From positions 1 through 38,871 of the forward strand of contig CAJTQP010000018.1 of the NCBI GenBank assembly GCA_910578575.1: DNA of 38,871 nucleotides. Direction: 5' to 3'. The notes under the pieces were generated by a model. The model was not told the origin of the DNA, did no database searches, and was given only the letters and a program-made list of their open reading frames with translations. Below, piece by piece: positions 22,066-29,715 of the stretch. Numbering within the stretch: the stretch's first letter is position 1; each line of letters opens with the position of its first letter. Source of the DNA: an uncultured Oscillospiraceae bacterium (GTDB lineage Bacteria; Bacillota; Clostridia; Oscillospirales; Oscillospiraceae). A program made the translations under genes and the position numbers.

Positions 22066-23301
22066 TTATTTTGGGGTCAGGCGCAGGGCCACGGTATAGT
22101 GGCTTCCCAAGACCTCCACCCCGTCGGCGCCCTCTACCCATACTGTCACGGGGAAGCGCTGGATGCCCGGCGCGGCCTCCGCGCTGGATAAGTCCACCGA
22201 AGCGGCAAGCTGCTCCCCCTTCAGGTCCGTCAGCTGGCGGGTCCGCCCCCAGCCCCAGACAAAGAGGGTCCCGGTGACCCGCTCTACCTCCAGCCCCTCC
22301 GGGACATGCTCCAAACGGATGTCCTGCACCAGCACCATCCGGCTGGAGTAGCGGTCCACGGTCAGGTCCACGGTGGTATAGTCGGGGAGATTCCAGCCCA
22401 CACTTCCCTCCGGCAGTTGGATGGGCATGTGAAACTCCGTATTGTCATACACGCCGTTCAGGTCAATGGTCCCCAGGTTCAAAACCTCCGGCAGCTCCTG
22501 GCCCTCCTCCTTCACCACGTTCACATAGGACGGGGACAGGCTCCAGCTCACGTCTGCCTCTTTCAGCTCGTCGCTCTCCTGGATGTCCACTCTCAGAGGA
22601 ATGGAGACCACTTCCTCCACCGGCACTGTCACGTGGGTGGACGTCTCACTGAGGGTCAGGAGCTTGGAGTCCACCGGGGTGCCGTCGCTCCCCAGCAGGC
22701 GTAGATCCACTTCCGTCTCGATGGTGTCAGACACGGACTCTCCCCCCACCTGGGCTTGGGCATGGTCGATCTGGTCTAATATCTGTACCGGACCGGTGAC
22801 CTCCACGCTTTTCAGCTGGGTTTCGATCTTCCCGGTCATAAAGCCCGTCACGGTCACGCCGGAAAAGCTGCCACGGACAGGGACTTGCTTGGTCTCCACT
22901 TCCTCCACCGTCACCGACAGCCGCAGGTCGTCCCAGTTGGCCACGGTCAGGCTGTCGCTGCTCACATTGGAGGGGAACACCGTCCGGCAGCTCAGGGGCC
23001 ACTCCCCCTTCTCCTCAATGGAGGACACGTCCAGATAGAGGGAGACGTTCTTGGAGCTCAGCTTCATCAGGGTCTTTTTCCTGCCGTTGACCTTTAAGTC
23101 GATTTGGTCCTGGCTGATGCTGGTGACCATCAAGCCCTGCTCCGCCAGCTCTCTGGTGCCCTGGAGCTCCACTTCCAAATCCCGCAGCTTGGTGGCCCCG
23201 GAGGGATTCTCCACATTGACCACATACAACCACAGGGCCACCGCCAAGCCCACAGCCAGGATGGCGTTGAGGACCCGGCGGCTCTTTTTTTTATTTTCCA
23301 C
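22066..23301 (-). CDS. cdaR: CdaR, YbbR-domain regulator of diadenylate cyclase
   Basis: This 411-residue protein has a basic start (MENKKKSRR), one transmembrane helix (about 10-28, reading VGLAVALWLYVVNVENPS) and tandem extracytoplasmic YbbR domains. The first contains LEVELQGTRELAEQGLMV and VTVEEVETKQVPVRGSFSG; another has LEHVPEGLEVERV near the end. CdaR binds the membrane cyclase CdaA and tunes c-di-AMP output. The GTG start overlaps the end of cdaA by 11 bases, the standard cdaA-cdaR coupling. In many Firmicutes glmM follows; here it does not. Confidence 0.93.
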   Translation of the reverse strand: MENKKKSRRVLNAILAVGLAVALWLYVVNVENPSGATKLRDLEVELQGTRELAEQGLMVTSISQDQIDLKVNGRKKTLMKLSSKNVSLYLDVSSIEEKGEWPLSCRTVFPSNVSSDSLTVANWDDLRLSVTVEEVETKQVPVRGSFSGVTVTGFMTGKIETQLKSVEVTGPVQILDQIDHAQAQVGGESVSDTIETEVDLRLLGSDGTPVDSKLLTLSETSTHVTVPVEEVVSIPLRVDIQESDELKEADVSWSLSPSYVNVVKEEGQELPEVLNLGTIDLNGVYDNTEFHMPIQLPEGSVGWNLPDYTTVDLTVDRYSSRMVLVQDIRLEHVPEGLEVERVTGTLFVWGWGRTRQLTDLKGEQLAASVDLSSAEAAPGIQRFPVTVWVEGADGVEVLGSHYTVALRLTPK

Positions 23302-24175
23302 GGTGCTGTGCCCTCCCTTGCCAGAATGCCAGGGCCCGGCTGGCTCTTCCGCCCTGGGTCTCCTCCTGACGGGGGAGCAGTTCGTTGCGCAGCACCCGGT
23401 CCAACGTCACCAGGGAGAGATGCCGCCGTAGAGTCCCCCGGAGCATAATGGAGATGGCCCCGGTCTCCTCAGAGACCACCGCCACCACCGCGTCGGAGCG
23501 TTCGCTCATCCCCAGGCCCGCCCGGTGGCGCATTCCCAGGTCCTTGCTCAGGCTCATGCTGTCGGACATGGGGAGCATGCAACCCGCCGCCACGATCTTG
23601 CCCCGGCGGACGATCACCGCGCCGTCGTGGAGGGGGGCTTTATTATAAAAGAGGTTTTTCAAGAGTTCACTGTTCACCGTGGACTGAAAGGCTGTCCCCG
23701 ATGAGATCACATTGTCCAGCTTCACGTCCCGCTCAAAGACCATGAGGGCGCCCACCTTATTGTCGGCCATCTCCCGATAGGCCTCCACGGTCTCAGCAAT
23801 GGCCCGCTCCACCTCGTTGCCGGGGGTGTCGTCCCGGAAAAAGCGCCGGATCAGAGATGGCCTGCCGCTGCTGCCCACCTGTTCAAAGAAGCGGCGGATC
23901 TCCGGCTGGAAGAGGATCACCAAGGCCAGTAAGCCCAGCTCCATGGCCTTGCTCAGCAGGAAGTTGATGGCATCCAGGCTCAGCTGATAGGAGACCCACA
24001 TGCAGGCCACCATGATCAGCAGCACCTTGGCCACCTTGGCGGCGTTGGTCCACTGGAGCAGGTTGATACACTTATAGAGGATAAAGGACAGGATCACGAT
24101 GTCGACCAGGTCGGAGAGGGTGATCAGGCGCAGGTATTCCGCCACCACCACGCAGTAGTTCAAAAACGTCGTCAC
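23291..24175 (-). CDS. cdaA: Diadenylate cyclase CdaA
   Basis: This 294-residue protein has N-terminal transmembrane helices (about 15-35, 45-62, 67-92) followed by a DAC domain. Catalytic motifs are LHDGAVIV (DGA) and GMRHRAGLGMSERSDA (RHR), with the GTAFQSTVN segment before them. It joins two ATP into c-di-AMP, an essential messenger controlling potassium, osmolytes and wall homeostasis. The start is GTG with AAAGGAG upstream. It is the first gene after a good sigma-A promoter (24243-24271) and heads the long minus-strand gene run. Confidence 0.95.
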   Translation of the reverse strand: MTTFLNYCVVVAEYLRLITLSDLVDIVILSFILYKCINLLQWTNAAKVAKVLLIMVACMWVSYQLSLDAINFLLSKAMELGLLALVILFQPEIRRFFEQVGSSGRPSLIRRFFRDDTPGNEVERAIAETVEAYREMADNKVGALMVFERDVKLDNVISSGTAFQSTVNSELLKNLFYNKAPLHDGAVIVRRGKIVAAGCMLPMSDSMSLSKDLGMRHRAGLGMSERSDAVVAVVSEETGAISIMLRGTLRRHLSLVTLDRVLRNELLPRQEETQGGRASRALAFWQGRAQHRGK

Positions 24176-24242
24176 CGTGTACTCCTTTCCCCGCGCCCCC
24201 GGTCCAGCCCTTGGCCCAGGTTTGCAGATTCCAATTCAGTTT

Positions 24243-24271
24243 ATTATATAATATTTCTCCGGCATTTACAA
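24243..24271 (-). promoter_or_regulatory. Sigma-A promoter of the cdaA operon
   Basis: On the minus strand TTGTAA (24266-24271) and TATAAT (24243-24248) are exactly 17 bases apart. The -10 is perfect and lies about 70 bases before the cdaA start, just after the terminator of the upstream unit. Confidence 0.8.
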
Positions 24272-24324
24272 GAGCGGATTTGCGGGAAAGCCGCCCTTGC
24301 CTGCACCTGCCCCATCACAGGGAA

Positions 24325-24362
24325 AGAGACTGCCTCACCAGCGCACTGGTCAGGCAGTCTCT
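24325..24362 (-). terminator. Terminator after the cysteine-desulfurase gene
   Basis: An 11-bp perfect stem (AGAGACTGCCT at 24325-24335 with its complement at 24352-24362) surrounds a 16-base loop. It starts 6 bases after the desulfurase stop, and TTTCCC follows on the minus strand. Confidence 0.8.
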
Positions 24363-24367
24363 CTGGT

Positions 24368-25486
24368 TCACACCAGCCTCCCCATGATCTGGAGGAAGCG
24401 CTCCACCTCCTGGTGGGTGTTGAAGGCGGAAAAGCTCAAGCGGACGGTACCGCTGGTGGCAGTCCCCGCCGTACCGTGGGCCAAGGGGGCACAGTGGAGG
24501 CCGGAGCGCACGGCGATGCCCTGGCTGCCCAGGCACTCCGCCACCTGCCCCACGTCCATCCGGGGCACCCGGAAGGAGAGCACGCCACTCTGGCAGTCCC
24601 CCTTTGTGGAGAACACCTCCACCCCCCGCAGGCGTTTCAGCCCCGCCGCCGCCTGCTCCCGCAGGGCGCATTCGTGGCGGAAGATCACGCCGGGCTTCTT
24701 GCTGCCTACGAAGTGCATCCCCTCCAGCAGCCCCGCCACGCCGGGGATGTTGTGGGTCCCCGCCTCCAGGCGGTCCGGCAGGAAGGGGGGCATCTCCTGC
24801 AGGCGGGATGCGCTTCCTGTCCCCCCATAGAGCAGCGGTTCCCCGGTGGGATGCTGGCACAGCAGCAGCCCGGTGCCCTGGGGGCCGTAGAGGCCCTTGT
24901 GGCCGGGCATGGCCACATACTCCGCCCCCCAGTCCTCCAAACGCAGGGGAAGGATCCCGGCGCTCTGGGCGGCGTCCACGATCAGGGGCACCTGCCGCTG
25001 GCGGCATAGCTGCGCCACCTCCGCCACTGGCAGGATGTAGCCAAACACGTTGGATACATGGGTACACACCACCACGTCCACGTCCCCCGTCAGGTTCTGT
25101 TCCAGCTCCTCCAAAAAGCGGTCCGGAGCGAACAGGGGGGCCCGTACCGCCCGGATGCGCACGCCGGGAATGGCGGCCAGGGGCCGGGTGACGGCGTTGT
25201 GCTCCCAACCGGAGAGCAGCACGGTACTGTCCGGCTGGACCAGACTGCGGATGGCGATGTTCAGGCCGTGGGTGGCACTGGTGGTCACGATCACCCGCTC
25301 CGGCTCCCCCACCTGGAAGAGCCGGCCCGCCATCTCCCGGCAGGCCAAGAGGATGCGGGAGGCCCGCGCCGCCGGGCCATAGTCCCCCCGTCCAGGGCTG
25401 GCCATGGTGGCGGTGGCACGGGCCATAGCCCGCGCCACCATGGGGGGCTTTTGCAGGGTGGTGGCGGCGCTGTCGAAATAGATCAA
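24368..25486 (-). CDS. Cysteine desulfurase-family PLP enzyme
   Basis: The protein has 372 residues from TTG at 25486, set by AGGAGGTGA 5 bases upstream; the frame is open further but covers the preceding gene. It starts with the class V motif LIYFDSAATTLQKP. It has TTSATHGLNIAI, H in SGWEHNAV, DAAQS, the PLP-lysine in MPGHKGLYGPQGTG, and the active-site cysteine in GLHCAPLAH. It resembles the short desulfurase family often found with DUF3343 rather than IscS of the Fe-S assembly operon. It would release sulfur or selenium from cysteine or selenocysteine. Its start overlaps the DUF3343 stop (TTGA), so the two are translationally coupled. Confidence 0.88.
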   Translation of the reverse strand: MIYFDSAATTLQKPPMVARAMARATATMASPGRGDYGPAARASRILLACREMAGRLFQVGEPERVIVTTSATHGLNIAIRSLVQPDSTVLLSGWEHNAVTRPLAAIPGVRIRAVRAPLFAPDRFLEELEQNLTGDVDVVVCTHVSNVFGYILPVAEVAQLCRQRQVPLIVDAAQSAGILPLRLEDWGAEYVAMPGHKGLYGPQGTGLLLCQHPTGEPLLYGGTGSASRLQEMPPFLPDRLEAGTHNIPGVAGLLEGMHFVGSKKPGVIFRHECALREQAAAGLKRLRGVEVFSTKGDCQSGVLSFRVPRMDVGQVAECLGSQGIAVRSGLHCAPLAHGTAGTATSGTVRLSFSAFNTHQEVERFLQIMGRLV

Positions 25487-25734
25487 AGCGTCACCTCCTG
25501 ATAGCCGTAATCCGGGGAGTTTACATAGACCCCCAAGTAGGGCAGGCGCAACCGGTTCAGGACCGTCAAGGCCCGCGACAGGTTCCGGGCAGCAACCTTC
25601 ACCGAGTAGCTGCACCCGGAGGGAGAAATCTCCGCCGGGGAGCGGAGGATCCGCGCGGGGATGCCCGCACGCTCCAGGCCGTTGGCTACCCGCTGCCCAT
25701 AGGTCAGGGATCGGCACATAATGAGATAATACAT
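25483..25734 (-). CDS. DUF3343 putative Se/S carrier protein
   Basis: The protein has 83 residues from the ATG at 25734, which follows GGGAGGAG by 8 bases. It has the DUF3343 pattern: a short strand MYYLIMCRSLTYGQR, then GIPARILRSPAEISPSGCSYSVKV with the conserved cysteine, and a final PYLGVYV strand. The family is described as a putative selenium/sulfur carrier. It overlaps the desulfurase start by 4 bases, so it is probably the acceptor of the sulfur or selenium that enzyme releases. Confidence 0.82.
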   Translation of the reverse strand: MYYLIMCRSLTYGQRVANGLERAGIPARILRSPAEISPSGCSYSVKVAARNLSRALTVLNRLRLPYLGVYVNSPDYGYQEVTL

Positions 25735-25742
25735 AAAACTAG

Positions 25743-25787
25743 CTCCTCCCACGCTCATCTTATGCGCGGGAGGAGGAACGGTGTCAA
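25743..25787 (-). promoter_or_regulatory. Promoter-like site and SD-pairing inverted repeat before DUF3343
   Basis: On the minus strand TTGACA (25782-25787, overlapping the ispF stop) is 17 bases from CATAAG (25759-25764). CTCCTCCC (complement of 25768-25775) is the exact complement of the GGGAGGAG ribosome site (complement of 25743-25750), with GCGCATAAGATG between the arms. The same arrangement precedes the 70-residue gene at 30298. Confidence 0.45.
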
Positions 25788-26281
25788 ATTTCCCCGTCTG
25801 CGGGGTTTTTCAGGGTCTGGAGCAGGACCACCGCGTGGGCGGCGATGCCCTGCTCTGTCCCGGTAAAGCCCAGGCCCTCTTCCGTGGTGGCTTTCACGCT
25901 GATGCAGTCCACCGGCACCCCCATGACCCTGGCATAGTTTTGCCGCATCTGGGGGATGTGCCCTTTCAGCTTGGGCTGCTGGGCCAGGATGGTCATATCT
26001 GCGTTTTCCACCTGCCAGCCTGCCTGGCGCAGCAGCTCCATCACCCGCCCCAACAGGGTCAGGCTGGAGGCCCCGGCGTAGGCGGGGTCATTGTCGGGAA
26101 AGTGGGTGCCAATGTCCCCCAGGGCCGCCGCCCCTAAGAGGGCATCCATCAGGGCGTGGGTGACCACGTCTGCGTCGGAGTGGCCCAACAGCCCCAGGTA
26201 GTGGGGAATTTCCACCCCCCCTAAGATCAGCTTCCGGCTGGACACCAGCCGGTGTACATCATACCCATGGCCAATGCGCAT
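25784..26281 (-). CDS. ispF: 2-C-methyl-D-erythritol 2,4-cyclodiphosphate synthase
   Basis: This 165-residue protein matches IspF: RIGHGYDVHRL with metal ligands Asp8 and His10, HSDADVVTHALMDALLGAAALGDIGTHFPD, ENADMTILAQQPK, and the C-terminal KATTEEGLGFTGTEQGIAAHAV. It forms the cyclodiphosphate in the MEP isoprenoid pathway. It follows ispD by 19 bases, the usual order. Confidence 0.96.
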   Translation of the reverse strand: MRIGHGYDVHRLVSSRKLILGGVEIPHYLGLLGHSDADVVTHALMDALLGAAALGDIGTHFPDNDPAYAGASSLTLLGRVMELLRQAGWQVENADMTILAQQPKLKGHIPQMRQNYARVMGVPVDCISVKATTEEGLGFTGTEQGIAAHAVVLLQTLKNPADGEI

Positions 26282-26300
26282 GGTGCATCCTCTCCTCTCG

Positions 26301-27032
26301 TCACAGTCCCCGCCGTTCTGCCAGGATCAGTTCCCCCCGGAGCAGGTCCGCGGGGGTGGTGATCTTGATGTTCTCCTCCTGGCCCTTGGTGAGGTACACA
26401 GGGAAGCCCAAGCGCTCCACTGCCCCGCAGTCGTCGGTGAGGGCCACTTGGTCCTGCTGGGCCTTGGCGAGGGCCCCTTTGATGAGGTCCGCGTCAAAAA
26501 TCTGGGGGGTCTGTACCGCCATCAGAGACTCACGCTCCAAGGTCTCCACCACCACCCCGTCCTGGACCCGCTTGATGGTGTCCTTCACCGGGATGGCGGG
26601 GGCGGCGGCCCCCCGCTGGGCTGCGGCCTGGATGGTCTCCTCCAGCACCTCCTGGGTGAGGAAGGGCCGGGCCCCGTCGTGGATGGCGATGAGGGTGGCG
26701 GCGGGGTCCGTCTCCTGTAAGCCTGCCTGGACAGAATCCATCCGCTCCTCCCCGCCCTTCACCAACCGGCGCACTTTGGAAAACCCCTGCTGACTGCACA
26801 GAGCACCCACGGTGACCATCAGGTCCTCCCGTGTGACGATGACGATCTCGTCCACCAGCTCTGAGGCCTGCAAGGGGGCCAGGGCGTGGAGCAGCAAGGG
26901 GGTCCCTCCCAGGGGACAGAGGACCTTATCCACCCCTTCCATCCGCGTGGCCCGTCCTGCCGCCACCACAATCACGGAGCAGAAGGCTTGCGGCTGCTTC
27001 TGCTTCCCAAACAGCATGTTGAATAAACCCAT
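26301..27032 (-). CDS. ispD: 2-C-methyl-D-erythritol 4-phosphate cytidylyltransferase
   Basis: This 243-residue protein has the IspD nucleotide-binding start SVIVVAAGRATRMEGVDKV, HDGARPFLT, PVKDTIKRV, QTPQIFDADLI, the DDCGAVE segment and NIKITTPADL near the end. It couples MEP to CTP in isoprenoid synthesis. The first 17 residues (MGLFNMLFGKQKQPQAF) precede the normal start of the fold. They look like a short amphipathic extension, possibly membrane-associated. It lies downstream of carD, a common pairing, but after a hairpin terminator. Confidence 0.94.
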   Translation of the reverse strand: MGLFNMLFGKQKQPQAFCSVIVVAAGRATRMEGVDKVLCPLGGTPLLLHALAPLQASELVDEIVIVTREDLMVTVGALCSQQGFSKVRRLVKGGEERMDSVQAGLQETDPAATLIAIHDGARPFLTQEVLEETIQAAAQRGAAAPAIPVKDTIKRVQDGVVVETLERESLMAVQTPQIFDADLIKGALAKAQQDQVALTDDCGAVERLGFPVYLTKGQEENIKITTPADLLRGELILAERRGL

Positions 27033-27076
27033 ACGATCTCCTCTTTCCGGCGTCAGGCCGGGTCCAAAGGTTGGAA

Positions 27077-27108
27077 AAGGAGCCTGGCGGTGCTCCCGGC
27101 GGCTCCTT
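27077..27108 (-). terminator. Hairpin between carD and ispD
   Basis: AAGGAGCC (27077-27084) pairs with GGCTCCTT (27101-27108) around 16 bases, 20 bases after the carD stop, and TTTTCC follows on the minus strand. It probably attenuates carD transcription and may let part of it read through into ispD-ispF. Confidence 0.6.
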
Positions 27109-27128
27109 CTCTCTATCTCCTCACTATT

Positions 27129-27608
27129 TTATGCGTGGGTAGCCTGGTTTACCCGGCACTCCGCCTCTTGATAGCTGATGTGCTGGGCCAGGCCGATCTC
27201 CGAAGCCATGATCTGCTTGGCGGTGTGGAGCATCTTCCGCTCCCCGGTGGAGAGCCCCCGGCGGCTGTCCCGGCCAGAGAGCCCCTTCACCACCTTGGCC
27301 ACCTCCAAGAGGTTGCCGCTTTTCAGCCGGAGCATATTGTCCCGATAGCGGTGGTTCCAGTTGGTATCCATCTGGACCTCCAGGTGGGAAATCTCCCCCA
27401 AGACCCGCTCGGTCTCATCCCCGGTGAGGATGGAGCGCACGCCGATGGCCTCACAGGTGTCTGTGGGAATCATCACCAGCATGTCGCCGCTGGGCAGTTT
27501 CAGGCTGTAATAGTCCCGGACGATGCCATTTACCTTCCGTTCTACGATCTCATCCACAATGCCGGCACCGTGCATGGGATGTACGATCTTATCTCCCACC
27601 CGGAACAT
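27129..27608 (-). CDS. carD: CarD-family transcription regulator
   Basis: This 159-residue protein has an N-terminal CarD/TRCF-like RNA polymerase interaction domain (MFRVGDKIVHPMHGAGIVDEI; YYSLKLPSGDMLVMIP) and a helical C-terminal domain (NLLEVAKVVKGL; LSTGERKMLHTAKQIMASEI). CarD binds the beta subunit and stabilises open promoter complexes. It has its own sigma-A promoter at 27698-27726 and is followed by a hairpin and then ispD-ispF. Confidence 0.93.
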   Translation of the reverse strand: MFRVGDKIVHPMHGAGIVDEIVERKVNGIVRDYYSLKLPSGDMLVMIPTDTCEAIGVRSILTGDETERVLGEISHLEVQMDTNWNHRYRDNMLRLKSGNLLEVAKVVKGLSGRDSRRGLSTGERKMLHTAKQIMASEIGLAQHISYQEAECRVNQATHA

Positions 27609-27697
27609 GTTATTCCCTCCTGAAGTTCTCTATGTACTTGTGGCTTCTATTTCCTTCTCGTCATAGTCTTTGGCAATCTCTGCCCTTTTATTTTTAT

Positions 27698-27726
27698 ATT
27701 GTATACCTTTTCCCATTATTTTTCAA
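27698..27726 (-). promoter_or_regulatory. Sigma-A promoter of carD
   Basis: On the minus strand TTGAAA (27721-27726) and TACAAT (27698-27703) are 17 bases apart. The -10 lies about 90 bases upstream of the carD start. Confidence 0.78.
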
Positions 27727-27781
27727 GGTTTTTTTGCAATCGGATAGGGCAACTCCGGATTTCTTTCCCCTTCCCTTCCCC

Positions 27782-27810
27782 GTGACAAACAGCGGGCGAC
27801 ATGATATGAT
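27782..27810 (+). promoter_or_regulatory. Sigma-A promoter of the membrane-protein gene
   Basis: GTGACA (27782-27787) and TATGAT (27805-27810) are 17 bases apart, ahead of an AT-rich start region. The gene begins about 145 bases downstream. Confidence 0.65.
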
Positions 27811-27955
27811 AAAATTTATAATCACTCCCGCGAAAAAAACAAGGGCATTTATGAAGCAGGCAAACCAGGAGGTGAAGCCGTTGTGTCAGCGCCTGCTATT
27901 TCCGTGGGGTCCAATCCAGAGAAGGCCCCCGACAACAGAGAAAGGAACGTAATCT

Positions 27956-28816
27956 ATGAAAGAGATTGACAAGAAGAGACCCATCCTCATCCTGGTAGCT
28001 GTAGCCATTGCGCTGCTCTCCTTCTTCGGCGCATCTAGGATTGCCACTTCAACAGACTTCCACGCCAGCAGCATTGCCACCTTAGACGAAAAGAAAACCA
28101 CCGTCCTGGAATTGACCGCAGCCGCAGCGGCGGCCTCCGCAGCGATCACCTTGATGCCCGGAGACACCGCCACTCCCATTGCCGACAAACTAGCTGACTT
28201 GAGCACCCATTTCCTCATCGTCCTGTGCGCCATCTTTTTGGAGAAATTCCTCCTAACCCTCACAGGCTACGCCACCTTCAATCTTTTGATTCCCATTGCC
28301 TGTGCGCTCTACATTATCCACCTATTTTCCGGTATAGACATTCTCAAAACCCTCGGCCGGAAGCTATTTATCTTCGGCCTGGTGATTGTCCTGGTCATAC
28401 CCGTCAGCGTCAAGCTGTCCAATCTAATTGAAGACACCTACCAGGCCTCTATCCAGTCCACCATTGATACCGCCAAGGATGCCACCCAGGAAGCAAAAGA
28501 CAACGCAGGGGAAACAGAGGAAAACAGCTCCCTCTTCTCCAAAATCGGAAATGGAATCTCCAGTGTTACCTCTGGCATCACGGAAAAAGTTGGGGGCGTT
28601 ATCAACAATTTCCTGGAGGCTCTGGCCGTCATGCTCATCACCTCCTGCGTCATCCCCATTCTGGTGCTGCTGTTCTTTATATGGTTGGTCAAAGTCACCT
28701 TCTCCATCAACCTACCTGTCAACTATAGCTCCGCCTTCCAACGTGCCAAAGACACCCGCAAAGGCCTATTCAAGGAAAAAGAATCTGAGAAAAAAGATCA
28801 CATCAACCTTCCATAA
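27956..28816 (+). CDS. Conserved membrane protein of unknown function
   Basis: I do not recognise a characterised family. This 286-residue protein starts MKEIDKKRP. It has a hydrophobic helix at about 9-26, an extracytoplasmic stretch containing ELTAAAAAASAAITLMPGDT, and hydrophobic helices at about 84-100, 106-124 and 134-152. A soluble polar segment (about 155-205, rich in Asp, Glu, Ser and Lys) follows, then a long hydrophobic helix (about 218-245) and a basic C-terminus. AGAAAGGAACG precedes the ATG. Base composition is AT-richer than the adjacent core genes. It is a single-gene unit with its own promoter and a strong bidirectional terminator. Confidence 0.8.
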   Translation: MKEIDKKRPILILVAVAIALLSFFGASRIATSTDFHASSIATLDEKKTTVLELTAAAAAASAAITLMPGDTATPIADKLADLSTHFLIVLCAIFLEKFLLTLTGYATFNLLIPIACALYIIHLFSGIDILKTLGRKLFIFGLVIVLVIPVSVKLSNLIEDTYQASIQSTIDTAKDATQEAKDNAGETEENSSLFSKIGNGISSVTSGITEKVGGVINNFLEALAVMLITSCVIPILVLLFFIWLVKVTFSINLPVNYSSAFQRAKDTRKGLFKEKESEKKDHINLP

Positions 28817-28847
28817 TAAAGCCTCTAGGTTACGATGGTAAGTTAAA

Positions 28848-28886
28848 ACAGAGGCTATCGTTCCATATTGGTACGATAGCCTCTGT
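28848..28886. terminator. Bidirectional terminator between the membrane gene and the tRNA cluster
   Basis: A 14-bp perfect stem (ACAGAGGCTATCGT at 28848-28861 with its complement at 28873-28886) is followed by CTCTTTTT on the plus strand and by TTTTAAC on the minus strand. It can end both the membrane-protein transcript and the tRNA transcript. Confidence 0.85.
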
Positions 28887-28964
28887 CTCTTTTTATATAG
28901 GAAGAACCAAGACAAACCACTGCCCCAACAAATAAATGGTTGCAGAGTTCGCTTGGCTCTTCTG

Positions 28965-29040
28965 TGGTGACCCAGCGGGGATTCGAACCCCGGACACCCT
29001 GCTTAAAAGGCAGGTGCTCTGCCGACTGAGCTACTGGGTC
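28965..29040 (-). tRNA. tRNA-Lys (TTT)
   Basis: The cloverleaf is complete. Acceptor GACCCAG pairs with CTGGGTC; the anticodon loop CTTTTAA gives TTT; the T-arm holds GGTTCGAAT, and CCA is encoded. It is the last tRNA of a five-gene cluster read on the minus strand. Confidence 0.97.
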
Positions 29041-29043
29041 AAA

Positions 29044-29118
29044 TGGCTGGGGTGGCCGGACTCGAACCAGCGAATGCGGGAGTCAAAGTCCCGTGCCTTA
29101 CCACTTGGCTACACCCCA
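29044..29118 (-). tRNA. tRNA-Gln (TTG)
   Basis: Acceptor TGGGGTG pairs with CACCCCA, the anticodon loop CTTTGAC gives TTG, and the T-loop is GGTTCGAGT, with encoded CCA. It is three bases upstream of tRNA-Lys. Confidence 0.96.
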
Positions 29119-29143
29119 TCGTCTCGTGGCATTCTCTACGAAA

Positions 29144-29173
29144 AGAGAGCCGGAACCGCCGCTCCGGCTCTCT
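29144..29173. repeat. Spacer hairpin between tRNA-His and tRNA-Gln
   Basis: AGAGAGCCGGA (29144-29154) pairs perfectly with 29163-29173 around 8 bases. It lies in the transcribed spacer and probably guides processing; it has no T-run. Confidence 0.6.
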
Positions 29174-29186
29174 CCCGTGAGATTTC

Positions 29187-29264
29187 TGGGGTGGGTAAAG
29201 GGACTCGAACCCTCGACACCCGGAACCACAATCCGGTGCTCTAACCAACTGAGCTATACCCACC
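29187..29264 (-). tRNA. tRNA-His (GTG)
   Basis: Acceptor GTGGGTA pairs with TACCCAC; the extra G at -1 (29264) faces discriminator C, typical of tRNA-His. The anticodon loop TTGTGGT gives GTG, and CCA is encoded. Confidence 0.96.
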
Positions 29265-29287
29265 AAATTTGCAAGCAGTTTGAAACA

Positions 29288-29364
<77 letters not shown>

Positions 29365-29395
29365 ATATCGGCGTCTCTTCCGCGCTACCGTCCGG

Positions 29396-29443
29396 CTCCA
29401 TCTGCAAAACCGACACCCACAGCTGCCAGCTTTGCAGATGGAG
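29396..29443. repeat. Inverted repeat overlapping the 3' end of tRNA-Gly
   Basis: CTCCATCTGCAAA (29396-29408) and its perfect complement (29431-29443) are 22 bases apart. The right arm includes the last acceptor base, the discriminator and the CCA of tRNA-Gly. In the precursor RNA it would fold the tRNA 3' end into a trailer hairpin. Confidence 0.7.
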
Positions 29444-29512
29444 CGGGTGATGGGAATCGAACCCACGCGACCAGCTTGGAAGGCTGGGATTCTACCATTG
29501 AACTACACCCGC
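29439..29512 (-). tRNA. tRNA-Gly (TCC)
   Basis: Acceptor GCGGGTG pairs with CACCCGC, the anticodon loop CTTCCAA gives TCC, the T-loop is GGTTCGATT, and CCA is encoded. It is the first tRNA after the cluster promoter. Confidence 0.96.
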
Positions 29513-29545
29513 ATAAGTCGTTATCCCGGAATCGTTAGCTTGATT

Positions 29546-29574
29546 AGAATACCACAGTTTATGCCTCTTGTCAA
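29546..29574 (-). promoter_or_regulatory. Sigma-A promoter of the tRNA cluster
   Basis: On the minus strand a perfect TTGACA (29569-29574) is 17 bases from TATTCT (29546-29551), about 35 bases upstream of tRNA-Gly. Confidence 0.88.
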
Positions 29575-29715
29575 TGTTTTTTCCGTGTTTTTTTGCGAAA
29601 AATTGGGGCTCCCGCCACTTTTTTCTCCACTGCCTTCCGCTGTGATTTTATGGGGGGGTTCCGTGCCACGGATAGAATGCGTACCGGCGGGTATGCTATC
29701 CTATGAGGTGTTGTC

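Larger units (their letters stand above)
27609..27955. other. Divergent intergenic region between carD and the membrane-protein gene
   Basis: These 347 bases hold the carD promoter, the promoter of the plus-strand gene and its 145-base leader. The leader contains a short open frame starting at the ATG near 27851 (KQANQEVKPLCQRLLF) with no ribosome site, and I do not regard it as a gene. I see no riboswitch or RNA gene. Confidence 0.6.

Noticed and set aside
29546..29574. GCATAAACTG in the tRNA promoter as another copy of the sporulation-like element
   Set aside because: It lies inside the spacer of a strong sigma-A promoter and is not flanked by inverted arms, so it is probably coincidental.
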